Below, in pieces: positions 28,402 through 39,496 of a stretch of DNA of 64,000 nucleotides. Made by a program: the position numbers and the translations under genes. Below the pieces are notes generated by a model. It saw only the letters and a program-made list of their open reading frames with translations, did no database searches and was not told where the DNA came from. Numbering within the stretch: the first letter of the stretch is position 1; each line of letters opens with the position of its first letter. The stretch is from assembly GCF_008824185.1 (NCBI RefSeq), contig NZ_CP044426.1, positions 124,001 to 188,000 on the forward strand, in the 5' to 3' direction. This DNA is from Paracoccus pantotrophus. Its GTDB lineage: Bacteria > Pseudomonadota > Alphaproteobacteria > Rhodobacterales > Rhodobacteraceae.

Positions 28402-28887
28402 ATGATCCGGCCCGGACCGCTTTTGCCCGTGATCCTGTCGCTGATGCTGGCGGCGGGCCCGGCGCTGGGGCAGGCCAGGGGCTTTGGCAGCGCCCAGGAT
28501 ATCAAGGAACCGGTCGAGGTCACGGCCGATTCGCTGACGGTCGACCAGAAATCCGGCCAGGCCACGTTTTCGGGCAATGTGCTGATCGGCCAGGGTGCCA
28601 TGCGGCTTGCGGCGGACAGCGTGACCGTGACCTATGCCCAGGGCGACCAGCGCCGCATCAGCGCCTTGCACGCGCAGGGCAACGTCACCCTGGCCAGCGG
28701 CGAGGACGCGGCCGAGGCGCAGGCGGCCGATTACGATGTCGAGACCGGCACCATCGTCCTGACCGGCGACGTGCTGCTGAGCCAGGGCGGCAACCTGCTG
28801 GCGGGTGACAAGGTGACGGTGAACCTGGAAAGCGGCACCGCCGAAGCCTCGGGCCGGGTGCGCAGCGTCCTGCAGCCGGAGAACTGA
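28402..28887 (+). CDS. lptA: LPS transport periplasmic protein LptA
   Basis: 161 residues. Signal peptide to about residue 25 (LPVILSLMLAAGPALGQA), then the OstA/LptA repeat fold: VEVTADSLTVDQKSGQATFSGNV, ISALHAQGNVTLASGEDAAEA and GDVLLSQGGNLLAGDKVTVNL, the typical strand-turn pattern. It polymerises to bridge LPS through the periplasm. Ribosome binding site AAAGGAA at 28390-28396. lptB starts 4 bases after the stop. Confidence 0.95.
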   Translation: MIRPGPLLPVILSLMLAAGPALGQARGFGSAQDIKEPVEVTADSLTVDQKSGQATFSGNVLIGQGAMRLAADSVTVTYAQGDQRRISALHAQGNVTLASGEDAAEAQAADYDVETGTIVLTGDVLLSQGGNLLAGDKVTVNLESGTAEASGRVRSVLQPEN

Positions 28888-28891
28888 CGCC

Positions 28892-29626
28892 ATGGCCGAA
28901 AAGCAGGGGCTGCGCGTTCGCGGCCTGCGCAAATCCTATCGCAACCGCCCGGTGATCCGCGACGTGGCGCTGGACCTGGAGCGCGGCGAGGTGGTGGCGC
29001 TGCTGGGGCCCAATGGCTCGGGCAAGACCACCTGCTTCTATTGCGTGGCCGGGCTGGTCGCGCCTGATTCGGGCCAGGTGCTGATCGACGGGCAGGACGC
29101 GACGCGCCTGCCGATGTATCGCCGCGCCCAGATGGGCATCGGCTACCTGCCGCAGGAGATGTCGATCTTTCGCGGCCTCACGGTCGAGCAGAACATCATG
29201 GCCGTCCTGGAACTGGTCGAGCCGCATGTCCACCAGCGCCGCGAGCGGCTGGAGGAGCTGCTGGGCGATTTCTCGATCGGCCATCTGCGCAATGCCTCGG
29301 CCATGGCATTGTCGGGGGGCGAGCGGCGCCGGGTCGAGATCGCCCGCTGCCTTGCAGCCGATCCGGCCTATCTGCTTCTGGACGAACCATTCGCCGGCGT
29401 CGATCCCATCGCCGTGGGCGAGATCCGCGCCCTGGTCCACGACCTGAAAAGCCGCGGCATCGGCGTGCTGATCACCGATCACAACGTCCGCGAGACGCTG
29501 GAAATCGTCGACCGCGCCTATATCCTGCACGACGGCCATGTGCTGAAAGCCGGCACCACGGCCGAGATCGTGGCCGACCCGCAGGTCCGCCGCGTCTACC
29601 TGGGCGAAACCTTCCGCATGAACTGA
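28892..29626 (+). CDS. lptB: LPS export ABC transporter ATP-binding protein LptB
   Basis: 244 residues. Walker A LLGPNGSGKTTCFY, Q-loop LPQEMSIFRGLTVEQN, signature LSGGERRRVEIARCL, Walker B AYLLLDEPFAGVDPIAV and switch His in LITDHNVRETL. The FRGLTVEQN and DHNVRETL segments are specific to LptB. It powers LPS extraction with LptF and LptG, whose genes are not in this window. Confidence 0.97.
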   Translation: MAEKQGLRVRGLRKSYRNRPVIRDVALDLERGEVVALLGPNGSGKTTCFYCVAGLVAPDSGQVLIDGQDATRLPMYRRAQMGIGYLPQEMSIFRGLTVEQNIMAVLELVEPHVHQRRERLEELLGDFSIGHLRNASAMALSGGERRRVEIARCLAADPAYLLLDEPFAGVDPIAVGEIRALVHDLKSRGIGVLITDHNVRETLEIVDRAYILHDGHVLKAGTTAEIVADPQVRRVYLGETFRMN

Positions 29627-29788
29627 ACGCGAGGACGTGACGATCCCTTGCGCGCAGCCGTTGACACCGGGACGTGGCTATCACCAAATGAGGATATGGC
29701 CGGGCAGGACGCCGGGCCGAAGAAACCCGGACGGTGCCGCCGCGAGGGCTGTGACGACCAGGCCGGGCAACCGAAAGGACGGACCACC

Positions 29789-30364
29789 ATGCGCTATCAG
29801 ATCAGCGGAAAACAGATCGACGTGGGCGATGCGCTTTCGACTCATGTCAAGACCGAACTCGGTGCCACCGTTGAGAAATATTCGCAACGCCCGACGGATG
29901 CGACGGTGATCTTTTCCCGCAACGCGCATGAATTCATCTGCGATGCCGTGGTGCATCTCTCGACCGGGCTGACCGCCCAGGCCAAGGGCGGGGCCACCGA
30001 CATCTATGCGGCCTTCGAGCAATGCCGCGAACGGATGGACAAGCAACTGCGCCGCTACAAGCGCCGGCTCAAGGACCACTACAAGGACCGGACCCAGCCG
30101 GTTGAATTCGAGCAGGCGGGAATGTATGTGCTGGCCGCCGATGAGGACGAATGGGAAACGCAGGCCGACGGCCTGCAACCCATGATCATTGCCGAGATGG
30201 AGACCCGCGTGCCCACCCTGTCGGTCGGCGACGCGGTGATGCAGATGGAACTGTCCGGCAGCCCGCTGCTGGTCTTCCGCAACGAGAAACATGGGGGCGT
30301 GAACGTGGTTCACCGCCGCGACGACGGCAACGTGGGCTGGATCGACCCCCGCAACCTGGGCTAG
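29789..30364 (+). CDS. hpf: ribosome hibernation promoting factor, long form
   Basis: 191 residues. N-terminal HPF/RaiA domain (MRYQISGKQIDVGDALSTHV to about residue 105, with the basic DKQLRRYKRRLKDHYK) and the C-terminal dimerisation domain of long HPF (MEMETRVPTLSVGDAVMQME-like segment, then LLVFRNEKHGGVNVVHRR and GNVGWIDP). It dimerises 70S ribosomes in stationary phase. Start fits AAAGGACGG at 29774-29782; the open frame upstream is not supported. The rpoN gene found between lptB and hpf in many proteobacteria is absent here. Confidence 0.95.
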   Translation: MRYQISGKQIDVGDALSTHVKTELGATVEKYSQRPTDATVIFSRNAHEFICDAVVHLSTGLTAQAKGGATDIYAAFEQCRERMDKQLRRYKRRLKDHYKDRTQPVEFEQAGMYVLAADEDEWETQADGLQPMIIAEMETRVPTLSVGDAVMQMELSGSPLLVFRNEKHGGVNVVHRRDDGNVGWIDPRNLG

Positions 30365-30400
30365 ACTGACACAGAAGGGCAGTCTTGTTGAACCAAACGT

Positions 30401-30425
30401 CCCGGCCGCGCAGCCCGCGGCCGGG
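30401..30425 (+). terminator. hairpin between hpf and ptsN
   Basis: CCCGGCCGCG-cagcc-CGCGGCCGGG, a 10-base stem 36 bases after the hpf stop, followed by CCTTGACAATTTT. It may partly terminate hpf transcription ahead of ptsN. Confidence 0.55.
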
Positions 30426-30446
30426 CCTTGACAATTTTCGGGCGAC

Positions 30447-30911
30447 ATGCAGATCAGCGACATTCTCTCCCCCGCCGCCGTGCGGACGATGAGCCAGACC
30501 ACCAGCAAGAAACGGTTGTTCCAGGAAATTGCCGAACAGGCGCGGGCCGTCTATGGCGTGGACGCCGCGCAGACGCTGGACGCGCTGCAAGAGCGCGAGA
30601 CCCTGGGCCCCACCGGGGTCGGCCATGGCGTCGCGCTGCCCCATGCCCGGCTGCACGGGCTTGAGCATGTGGTCGGCCTGTTCCTGCGGCTGGAAAAGCC
30701 GCTGGATTTCGACGCGGTGGACCGCCAGCCGGTGGACCTGATCTTTGCGCTGCTGGCGCCCAAGAATTCGGGCGTCGATCACCTCAAGGCTCTGGCGCTG
30801 GTCTCGCGCACGCTGCGCGACCAGGATCTGCGCGCCAAGCTGCGCGCCAACGAGGATCCGGTGGCGCTGCACGCCATGCTGGCCGCTGCCCCCGGCATCA
30901 AGGCGGCCTAG
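30447..30911 (+). CDS. ptsN: nitrogen PTS enzyme IIA (PtsN)
   Basis: 154 residues. EIIA-type domain starting MQISDILSPAAVRTMSQTTSKK, with phosphorylated His66 in GVGHGVALPHARLHG and the conserved FALLAPKNSGVDHLKALA. As IIA-Ntr it receives phosphate from the PtsP-PtsO chain and regulates potassium transport, carbon and nitrogen balance by binding partners. It closes the kdsD-lpt-hpf cluster. Confidence 0.95.
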   Translation: MQISDILSPAAVRTMSQTTSKKRLFQEIAEQARAVYGVDAAQTLDALQERETLGPTGVGHGVALPHARLHGLEHVVGLFLRLEKPLDFDAVDRQPVDLIFALLAPKNSGVDHLKALALVSRTLRDQDLRAKLRANEDPVALHAMLAAAPGIKAA

Positions 30912-30985
30912 GGTCGCAGCCCTGTCCGCAAGGGGTGAAATGCCGCCGCATCCGCGCTATACTCCCGCGCGGGAGGAAGACCGAC

Positions 30986-31180
30986 ATGACCAGACATATC
31001 GCAGACCGCAGTCACGAAAGCAGTTCCGGCCGCACGCAATACTATACGCGGCAGGAACGCGAATCCGGCCTTCACCCGGCCATCGCCGCCCTGCGCATGC
31101 GGCCCCGTATCCGCAACAGCGAAGAGGCGAATCGCCGCGCCGCCGAATTTGCCCGGATCGAGCGCGGCCATCGGGTCTGA
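30986..31180 (+). CDS. 64-residue hypothetical protein
   Basis: Starts MTRHIADRSHESSSG and is basic and hydrophilic, ending in a helical, Arg-rich stretch (SEEANRRAAEFARIERGHR). No signal peptide, membrane segment or known family is apparent. Support comes from a good GGGAGGAAG at 30971-30979, 6 bases before the ATG, and a 13-base-pair terminator 20 bases after the stop. I do not recognise it. The composition suggests a cytoplasmic protein, perhaps nucleic-acid binding. Confidence 0.6.
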   Translation: MTRHIADRSHESSSGRTQYYTRQERESGLHPAIAALRMRPRIRNSEEANRRAAEFARIERGHRV

Positions 31181-31200
31181 TCCCGGCCCCGGCAATGCGA

Positions 31201-31232
31201 ACCCGGCCGGGCGCTGCCGCCCGGCCGGGTTT
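31201..31232. terminator. strong bidirectional terminator between the 64-residue gene and ilvE
   Basis: ACCCGGCCGGGCG-ctgc-CGCCCGGCCGGGT, a perfect 13-base stem followed by TT on the plus strand. It lies between two converging genes and can serve both. Confidence 0.8.
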
Positions 31233-31249
31233 CCATTTCGGTCCAGCGA

Positions 31250-32119
31250 TCAGCTGCGGACCAGCTTTTCGTAATCCTCGGCGATCTTGCGGGTGGTGCC
31301 GCCGACCTGGAAATGCCAGTCGCCGATCTGCCCGACCGGCGTCACCTCGGCCGCGGTGCCGGTCAGGAAGCATTCCTGGAAATCCGCCAGCTCCTCGGGC
31401 TTGATCCGGCGTTCATGCACGGCGGTGCCGTTGTCCTTGAGCATCTGGATGACCGTCTGCCGGGTGATGCCGTTCAGGAAGCGGTCGGCCAGCGGCGTAT
31501 GCACCTCGCCGTCCTTGACGAAGAAGATATTGGCGCCGGTGGCCTCGGCGACATAGCCCTCCCAGTCCATGAACAGCGCGTCCGAGCAGCCCTTTTCCTC
31601 GGCGGCGTGCTTGGACATGGTGCAGATCATGTAAAGCCCGGCGGCCTTGGCGGCGGTGGGGATGGTCTCGGGGCTGGGCCGCTTCCACTTAGCGATGTCG
31701 AGCTTGGCGCCCTGCCATTTCGCATCGCCGTAATAGCTGCCCCATTCCCAGGCGGCGACGGCCATGCGCACCGGGTTGCGGCGCGCCGAAACCCCCATAT
31801 CCTCGCCCGAGCCGCGCCACATCACCGCGCGGACATAGGCGTCCTTGAAGCCGTTGGCCTCCAGCACGGCGGTTTTCGCCGCGTCGATCTCCTCGGCGGT
31901 ATAGGGCGACTGCATGTCCAGAAGCCGGGCCGATTCGATCAGCCGCAGCGAATGCTCGTGTCCCTTGAAGATCTTGCCGCTGTAGCAGCGCTCGCCCTCG
32001 AAGACCGAGCTGGCGTAATGCAGCGCATGGGTCAGGATGTGGACATTCGCCTCGCGCCACTCCACCAGCTTGCCATCCATCCAGATCTTGCCGTCACGAT
32101 CGTCATATGCGCCCGCCAT
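31250..32119 (-). CDS. ilvE: branched-chain amino acid aminotransferase
   Basis: 289 residues. Fold-type IV PLP enzyme: GKLVEWREANVHILTHALHY, SSVFEGERCY, catalytic Lys158 in TIPTAAKAAGLYM, EATGANIFFVKDG and the phosphate-binding GITRQTVIQML. It transfers amino groups between Val, Ile or Leu and 2-oxoglutarate. The start at 32119 follows GGAGGG; the frame continues upstream to 32212 but without support. Divergent from petP. Confidence 0.94.
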   Translation of the reverse strand: MAGAYDDRDGKIWMDGKLVEWREANVHILTHALHYASSVFEGERCYSGKIFKGHEHSLRLIESARLLDMQSPYTAEEIDAAKTAVLEANGFKDAYVRAVMWRGSGEDMGVSARRNPVRMAVAAWEWGSYYGDAKWQGAKLDIAKWKRPSPETIPTAAKAAGLYMICTMSKHAAEEKGCSDALFMDWEGYVAEATGANIFFVKDGEVHTPLADRFLNGITRQTVIQMLKDNGTAVHERRIKPEELADFQECFLTGTAAEVTPVGQIGDWHFQVGGTTRKIAEDYEKLVRS

Positions 32120-32271
32120 TTTTCCCTCCGGCCGGTTCTGTTTGCGGAATGTTGCGCCGTCAGAGCATGTCTGGCAAAGAAAATTGCGCAACTTGAGGTC
32201 TGGGCTATCCATTCATGGTTGGAAAGTCAACAAGCCTGACGTAATAAGGGCCACGCAGCGAAGGGAAGGCC

Positions 32272-32790
32272 ATGCAGAACAAGGTGAATGTCGCGCCGGC
32301 AGGCGGGGAAAGCCTGCTGTTCCTGACCGATGACCAGCTTCGCCGCGGCATCGAGGCGATGTTCTTCGCCTATCGCGCCTTTACCGCCGATCCCGACCTG
32401 ATTCTGGCCGAGCTGGATTACGGCCGCGCCCATCACCGGGCGATCCATTTCATCCATCGCGAGCCGGGCCTGACGGTGACGGCGCTGCTGGACGTGCTGG
32501 GTGTGACCAAGCAATCGCTGAACCGGGTCTTGCGCACGCTGATCGAGGACGGGCTGGTCGAAAGCCGCATCGGCCGCCGCGACCGGCGCGAGCGCCAGCT
32601 CTACCTGACCGACAAGGGCGCGGCGCTGGAACGCCGTCTGTCCGAGGCGCAGCGCGCCCGCATGCGCGCCGCCTATCGCGCCGCCGGACCGCAGGCGGTG
32701 GCGGGCTTCCGGCAGGTGCTGGAGGCGATGATGGACCGCGACACGCTGCGCCAGTATCGTGCGCTGAAAGAACTGCCCGAGTCGCCATGA
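32272..32790 (+). CDS. petP: MarR family regulator PetP
   Basis: 172 residues. Winged helix of the MarR type: IHFIHREPGLTVTALLDVLG, recognition helix VTKQSLNRVLRTLIEDGLVE and wing RIGRRDRRERQLYLTDKG. In Rhodobacter capsulatus the homologous petP lies immediately before the response regulator gene petR, as here, and the pair was linked to photosynthesis and respiration. Its stop overlaps the petR start by 4 bases (ATGA). Naming rests on this synteny. Confidence 0.85.
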   Translation: MQNKVNVAPAGGESLLFLTDDQLRRGIEAMFFAYRAFTADPDLILAELDYGRAHHRAIHFIHREPGLTVTALLDVLGVTKQSLNRVLRTLIEDGLVESRIGRRDRRERQLYLTDKGAALERRLSEAQRARMRAAYRAAGPQAVAGFRQVLEAMMDRDTLRQYRALKELPESP

Positions 32791-33518
32791 CCGCTCCCGA
32801 TCCTGCTTCCGATCCGCAGCCCGCCGCCCATATCTTGGTCGTCGACGACGACGAACGCATCCGCAGCCTGCTGCGCCGCTTCCTGATGCGCAACGGTTTC
32901 CTGGTGACCACGGCGCGCGACGCCGCCCATGCCCGGCGCCTGCTTGACGGGCTGGATTTCGACCTGATCGTGCTCGACGTGATGATGCCGGGCGAGGACG
33001 GGTTCTCGCTGACCCGCGACCTGCGCCGGCGCATGACCACGCCGATCCTGCTGCTGACCGCCAAGGGCGAGACGGGCGACCGCATCGAGGGGCTGGAAAG
33101 CGGCGCCGACGATTACCTGCCGAAACCCTTCGAGCCGCGCGAGCTGCTCTTGCGCATCGCCGCCATCCTGCGCCGTATCCCGGCGACCGAACCCAAGGGG
33201 CCGAAGTTCCTGTCGCTGGGGCCCCTGCGCTACGATGCCGACAAGGGCGAACTGTGGCAGGGCGATGCGCCGCTGCGCCTGACGGGAACCGAGCAGGCGC
33301 TGCTCAGGCGCCTTGCCGACACGCCGCGCCAGCCGGTCAGCCGCGGCGCGCTGATCGAGGATCTGGGCCGCAGCCCGTCGGAGGAGGCGGGCGAGAATTC
33401 GGAACGCGCCATCGACGTGCAGATCACCCGCCTGCGCCGCAAGATCGAGCCCGATCCCAAGGAGCCGCGCTACCTGCAGACCGTGCGCGGAACCGGCTAC
33501 ATGCTGGTGCCGGATTAG
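32787..33518 (+). CDS. petR: OmpR-family response regulator PetR
   Basis: 243 residues. Receiver domain at about 14-130 with acidic pocket VVDDDER, phosphoacceptor Asp64 in IVLDVMMPGEDG, Thr in LLLTAKGE and Lys in DDYLPKPFEP. Winged-helix domain at about 145-240 ends in RRKIEPDPKEPRYLQTVRGTGY, the OmpR signature. No sensor kinase gene is adjacent, so its partner is encoded elsewhere. Co-translated with petP. Confidence 0.92.
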   Translation: MTAPDPASDPQPAAHILVVDDDERIRSLLRRFLMRNGFLVTTARDAAHARRLLDGLDFDLIVLDVMMPGEDGFSLTRDLRRRMTTPILLLTAKGETGDRIEGLESGADDYLPKPFEPRELLLRIAAILRRIPATEPKGPKFLSLGPLRYDADKGELWQGDAPLRLTGTEQALLRRLADTPRQPVSRGALIEDLGRSPSEEAGENSERAIDVQITRLRRKIEPDPKEPRYLQTVRGTGYMLVPD

Positions 33519-33548
33519 CGGCGCCTGGTCGGCTGCTCCGTTGCGATA

Positions 33549-33571
33549 TGAGTATTTGAGAAACGGTGAAA
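33549..33571 (+). repeat. dispersed intergenic repeat, copy 5
   Basis: Reads AGTATTTGAGAAACGGTGAA from 33551. It faces copy 6 and the two pair as a long imperfect hairpin between the converging petR and secA genes. Confidence 0.7.
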
Positions 33572-33593
33572 GCCCAAGCGGTGCGCCCGGCTC

Positions 33594-33613
33594 TTCACCG
33601 TTTTCCAAATACC
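33594..33613 (-). repeat. dispersed intergenic repeat, copy 6
   Basis: TTCACCGTTTTCCAAATACC on the plus strand, the inverse of copy 5. With copy 5 it forms a stem of about 19 pairs with a 25-base loop, probably a bidirectional terminator. Confidence 0.7.
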
Positions 33614-33650
33614 CATGCCGGGCCGGCCATCTTCGCGGCGGGATGAAGAA

Positions 33651-33668
33651 GGGGGCCCGAAGGCCCCC
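33651..33668 (-). terminator. hairpin just after the secA stop
   Basis: GGGGGCC-cgaa-GGCCCCC, 3 bases beyond the secA stop on the minus strand; only a weak T-tract follows (CTTCTTC). Confidence 0.65.
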
Positions 33669-33671
33669 AAA

Positions 33672-36377
<2,706 letters not shown>

Positions 36378-36585
36378 ATGAACCTTCAAAATCGCGTATC
36401 TGGGGGTGCGCGGGACGTTCCGCCCACTTGCCGGCACCATTCGCCTTGCCCTATCACTTGGGCCGGAAAAACGGCGACGGGCGCGCATTTTCGGTTGCGC
36501 CGGATGTATGCCCCGGCCGGCCCACTGTCAACGCTTGCGCCCGTTCACCTCTGCGTGGACGCGCCGTCCCATGAAGGGGAAACCT

Positions 36586-37425
36586 ATGCTGAAACCGCTT
36601 CTTGCCGTCTCCGTGCTGCTTTCGGGGACCGTCTCGGCCCTGCCCGTGCTGGCGCAGGATGCCGATACGGTCGTCGCCACCGTCAATGGCGAGGCGATCA
36701 CGCTGGGCCAGATGGTCGCCATGCGGCAGGGGCTGGACGCGCAGGCGACCCAGGGCCTGCCGGATACGGCACTGTGGGATCTGATGCTGGACCAGATGAT
36801 CCGCCAGACCGCCGTGGCCCAGGCGGCCGAGCCGCTGAGCAAGCGCGATACCGTGGCGCTGGAGATCGAGAAGCGCGCCTATCTGGCCGGCTCGGTGCTG
36901 GAAAAGATCGCCGCGGCCGAGCCGGACGAGGCCGAGCTGAAAGCCGCCTATGACCAGGCCTTCGGCGGCCAGGCCGAACCCGGGGTCGAATACAATGCCG
37001 CCCATATCCTGGTGAAGACCAGGGAGGAGGCCGAGGCCATCGCCAAGCAACTGGCCGAGGGCGCCGATTTCGGCGTGCTGGCCGAGGAGAAATCGACCGA
37101 CAATTCCGGCCCGAACAAGGGCGACCTGGGCTGGTTCCAGCCCGAGCAGATGGTCGCGCCCTTTGCCGAAGCCGTGAAGGCGCTGGAAAAGGGCCAGGTC
37201 TCGGAACCGGTCGAGACCCAGTTCGGCTGGCATGTCATCAAGCTGAACGACACGCGCGAGGTCACGCCCCCCGCCTTCGACGAGATCAAGGAGCAGCTGG
37301 CCGTGCAGGTCCGTCGTGACAAGGTGCAGGCCGAGATCGAAAAGCGCGTCTCCGAAGCCAAGGTCGAAAAGACCGAAGGGCTCGCCCCCGACCTGCTGAA
37401 CAAGACCGACATCCTGGGAGAGTGA
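36586..37425 (+). CDS. parvulin-type peptidyl-prolyl cis-trans isomerase (exported)
   Basis: 279 residues. Signal peptide (LLAVSVLLSGTVSALPVLAQ, cleaved near residue 24), an N-terminal SurA/PrsA-like helical part and a PpiC rotamase domain at about residues 130-230: VEYNAAHILVKTREEAEAI, GADFGVLAEEKSTDNSGPNK, GDLGWFQPEQMVAPF and QFGWHVIKLND. It should help fold outer-membrane and periplasmic proteins. Start 36586 fits AGGGGA; an ATG at 36571 is also in frame. argJ begins 3 bases after the stop. Confidence 0.93.
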   Translation: MLKPLLAVSVLLSGTVSALPVLAQDADTVVATVNGEAITLGQMVAMRQGLDAQATQGLPDTALWDLMLDQMIRQTAVAQAAEPLSKRDTVALEIEKRAYLAGSVLEKIAAAEPDEAELKAAYDQAFGGQAEPGVEYNAAHILVKTREEAEAIAKQLAEGADFGVLAEEKSTDNSGPNKGDLGWFQPEQMVAPFAEAVKALEKGQVSEPVETQFGWHVIKLNDTREVTPPAFDEIKEQLAVQVRRDKVQAEIEKRVSEAKVEKTEGLAPDLLNKTDILGE

Positions 37426-37428
37426 GCG

Positions 37429-38826
37429 ATGGCCAAGACGGATGACAAGAAGTCCCGGCTTTCCGATGCCGAAAAGCTGAAGGCGCTGAAGAAGAAGCTG
37501 AAAAAGCTGAAGGCGGCGCTGAAGGAAACCGCTGCCGGCCTCGAGGCACGGGCCGAGGCGGCGGTGGCGGCGGCGGTGAAGCCCAAGAACCCGGTCTCGC
37601 CGCTGGCGCCGGCGCGCTTTCCCGACCTGCCGGTGATCGAGGGGGCCGAGTTCGCCTCGGGCGCGGCGGGGGTGAAATACCAGGGCCGTACCGATGTCAT
37701 GCTGGTCCGGCTGGCACCGGGCACGGCCATCGCCGGCGCCTTCACCAAATCCTCGACCCGTGCGGCCAGCGTGCTGGACTGCCAGGCCAAGCTGGCGCTG
37801 AAGCAGGACACCGCCCAGGGCGCGGCGATCATCGTGAACTCGGGCAATGCCAATGCCTTCACCGGCAAGAACGGGCAGGAGGCGGTGGATGCCGTCACCG
37901 GCGGCGTCGCCAAGGCGCTTGGGGTGCCGCGCGAGCGGGTGTTTTCCTCCTCGACCGGGGTGATCGGCGAGCCGCTGCCGGCCGAGCGCATCACCGCGGT
38001 GATCGGCGATCTGGCCGCCAACCTGGATGCGGCCGGCGCGGCCGGCGCGGCACGCGCCATCATGACCACCGACACCTTTCCGAAAGGCGCGGCGGCCAGC
38101 TTCGAGGGCGACGGGGGCACCATCAACATCACCGGCATCGCCAAGGGCTCGGGCATGATCGCGCCCGACATGGCGACGATGTTGGTCTATGTCTTTACCG
38201 ATGCGCAAATCGCGCCGGCGCTGCTGCAGCGCATGCTGTCGGCGCGCATGGACCAGACCTTCAACGCCATTACCGTGGACAGCGACACCTCGACCTCGGA
38301 TGCGCTGATCCTGGCAGCGACCGGCAAGTCCAAGGCGGCGCCGATCACTGACCTGCGCTCGGCCCCGGCGCGGGCCTTCGGCAAGGCGTTGTCGCAGGTG
38401 ATGCTGGATCTGGCGCAGCAGGTGGTCAAGGACGGCGAGGGCGCGACGAAATTCGTCGAGGTGCAGGTGACGGGGGCCACCAGCGATGCCGACGCGCATC
38501 GCGTCGCCATGGCCATCGCCAATTCGCCGCTGGTCAAGACCGCCATCGCCGGCGAGGACGCGAACTGGGGCCGCGTGGTCATGGCGGTCGGCAAGTCCGG
38601 GGCCGAGGCCGACCGCGACCGGCTGACCATCCGCTTCGGCGACATGGTGCTGGCCGAGAACGGCTGGCGCGCGCCCGGCTATGACGAGGGGCAGGCCAGC
38701 GCCTATATGAAGCGCGACCATCTGGTGATCGGCGTCGACCTGGGGCTGGGCAGGGGCCGGCGCACGGTCTGGACCTGCGACCTGACGCATCGCTACATCG
38801 ACATCAACGCCGATTACCGCTCATGA
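37429..38826 (+). CDS. argJ: bifunctional ornithine acetyltransferase / N-acetylglutamate synthase
   Basis: 465 residues, about 55 longer than usual. The extra N-terminus (residues 1-55) is Lys-rich and probably coiled (KLKALKKKLKKLKAALKE). The ArgJ core follows: IIVNSGNANAFTGKNGQEAV, FSSSTGVIGEPL, and the autocleavage site KGSGMIAPDMATMLVY, where the precursor splits between Ala249 and the nucleophile Thr250. The end CDLTHRYIDINADYRS is canonical. It recycles acetyl from N-acetylornithine to glutamate in arginine synthesis. The extension appears real because GGGAGAG precedes this ATG and no later start fits. Confidence 0.96.
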   Translation: MAKTDDKKSRLSDAEKLKALKKKLKKLKAALKETAAGLEARAEAAVAAAVKPKNPVSPLAPARFPDLPVIEGAEFASGAAGVKYQGRTDVMLVRLAPGTAIAGAFTKSSTRAASVLDCQAKLALKQDTAQGAAIIVNSGNANAFTGKNGQEAVDAVTGGVAKALGVPRERVFSSSTGVIGEPLPAERITAVIGDLAANLDAAGAAGAARAIMTTDTFPKGAAASFEGDGGTINITGIAKGSGMIAPDMATMLVYVFTDAQIAPALLQRMLSARMDQTFNAITVDSDTSTSDALILAATGKSKAAPITDLRSAPARAFGKALSQVMLDLAQQVVKDGEGATKFVEVQVTGATSDADAHRVAMAIANSPLVKTAIAGEDANWGRVVMAVGKSGAEADRDRLTIRFGDMVLAENGWRAPGYDEGQASAYMKRDHLVIGVDLGLGRGRRTVWTCDLTHRYIDINADYRS

Positions 38827-39221
38827 AGACGGTGCTTGTCGCGGCCGTCGCGCTGATCGACGCAGACGGCCGCGTGTTGCTGGCGCAGCGCCCCGAGGGC
38901 AAGTCCCTCGCGGGCCTGTGGGAGTTTCCGGGCGGGAAGGTCGAGCCGGGCGAGACGCCCGAGGCCGCGCTGATCCGCGAATTGCACGAGGAGCTGGGGA
39001 TCGAGACCTGGCGCTCGTGCCTGGCGCCGCTGACCTTCGCCAGCCATGCCTATGAGGAGTTTCACCTGCTGATGCCGCTGTTCGCCTGCCGGCGCTGGCA
39101 AGGCGTGCCGGTGCCGCAGGAAGGGCAGAACCTGGCCTGGGCCCGTGCCGCAGAATTGAGCAAATATCCCATGCCGCCGGCGGATCTGCCGCTGATTCCG
39201 ATCCTGCGCGACTGGATATGA
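38823..39221 (+). CDS. mutT: MutT-like 8-oxo-dGTP diphosphatase (Nudix)
   Basis: 132 residues, a single Nudix domain. The Nudix box is complete at about residues 38-60 (GGKVEPGETPEAALIREL, then HEELGI), preceded by RPEGKSLAGLWEFPG as in MutT. It removes oxidised dGTP from the nucleotide pool. The start overlaps the argJ stop by 4 bases (ATGA), so it is translated with argJ. Confidence 0.92.
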   Translation: MKTVLVAAVALIDADGRVLLAQRPEGKSLAGLWEFPGGKVEPGETPEAALIRELHEELGIETWRSCLAPLTFASHAYEEFHLLMPLFACRRWQGVPVPQEGQNLAWARAAELSKYPMPPADLPLIPILRDWI

Positions 39222-39340
39222 GACATATCGGTCACGCTGGTTCCGGCTTTATCGTCCATCTGCCTGAGTCTGCGACATTCCCGGTTAACATTTGACGATT
39301 TTGCGACAATTCTGAAATCCTGTAGAGGAGGAGATCGGAC

Positions 39341-39469
39341 ATGATTCGCACGATCACGATCGGCAGTTGCATTTCGGTCCAGGGGATCTTTGAACGGCAG
39401 CAGGCGAACGGGAACATCGTGGTCCGAGTAGGCAGCAAGACCTATGAGGGCAAGCCCGTCCTGACCTGA
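39341..39469 (+). CDS. 42-residue hypothetical protein
   Basis: MIRTITIGSCISVQGIFERQ and on to a strand-like tail with VVRVGSKTYEGKPVLT. It alternates hydrophobic and polar residues as a small beta-barrel or ribbon would, with one Cys. GAGGAGGAG at 39325-39333 is an excellent ribosome binding site, and a strong terminator lies 27 bases after the stop, so it is a complete one-gene transcript. TTGACG at 39293-39298 may be part of its promoter. I do not recognise the family with confidence. Confidence 0.7.
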   Translation: MIRTITIGSCISVQGIFERQQANGNIVVRVGSKTYEGKPVLT

Positions 39470-39496
39470 GGCGACAGCAACGTGTCCATGATCGCG

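Noticed and set aside
30428..30433. TTGACA resembling a -35 element ahead of ptsN
   Set aside because: Only 13 bases separate it from the ptsN ATG, leaving no room for a -10 and a transcription start in front of the gene.
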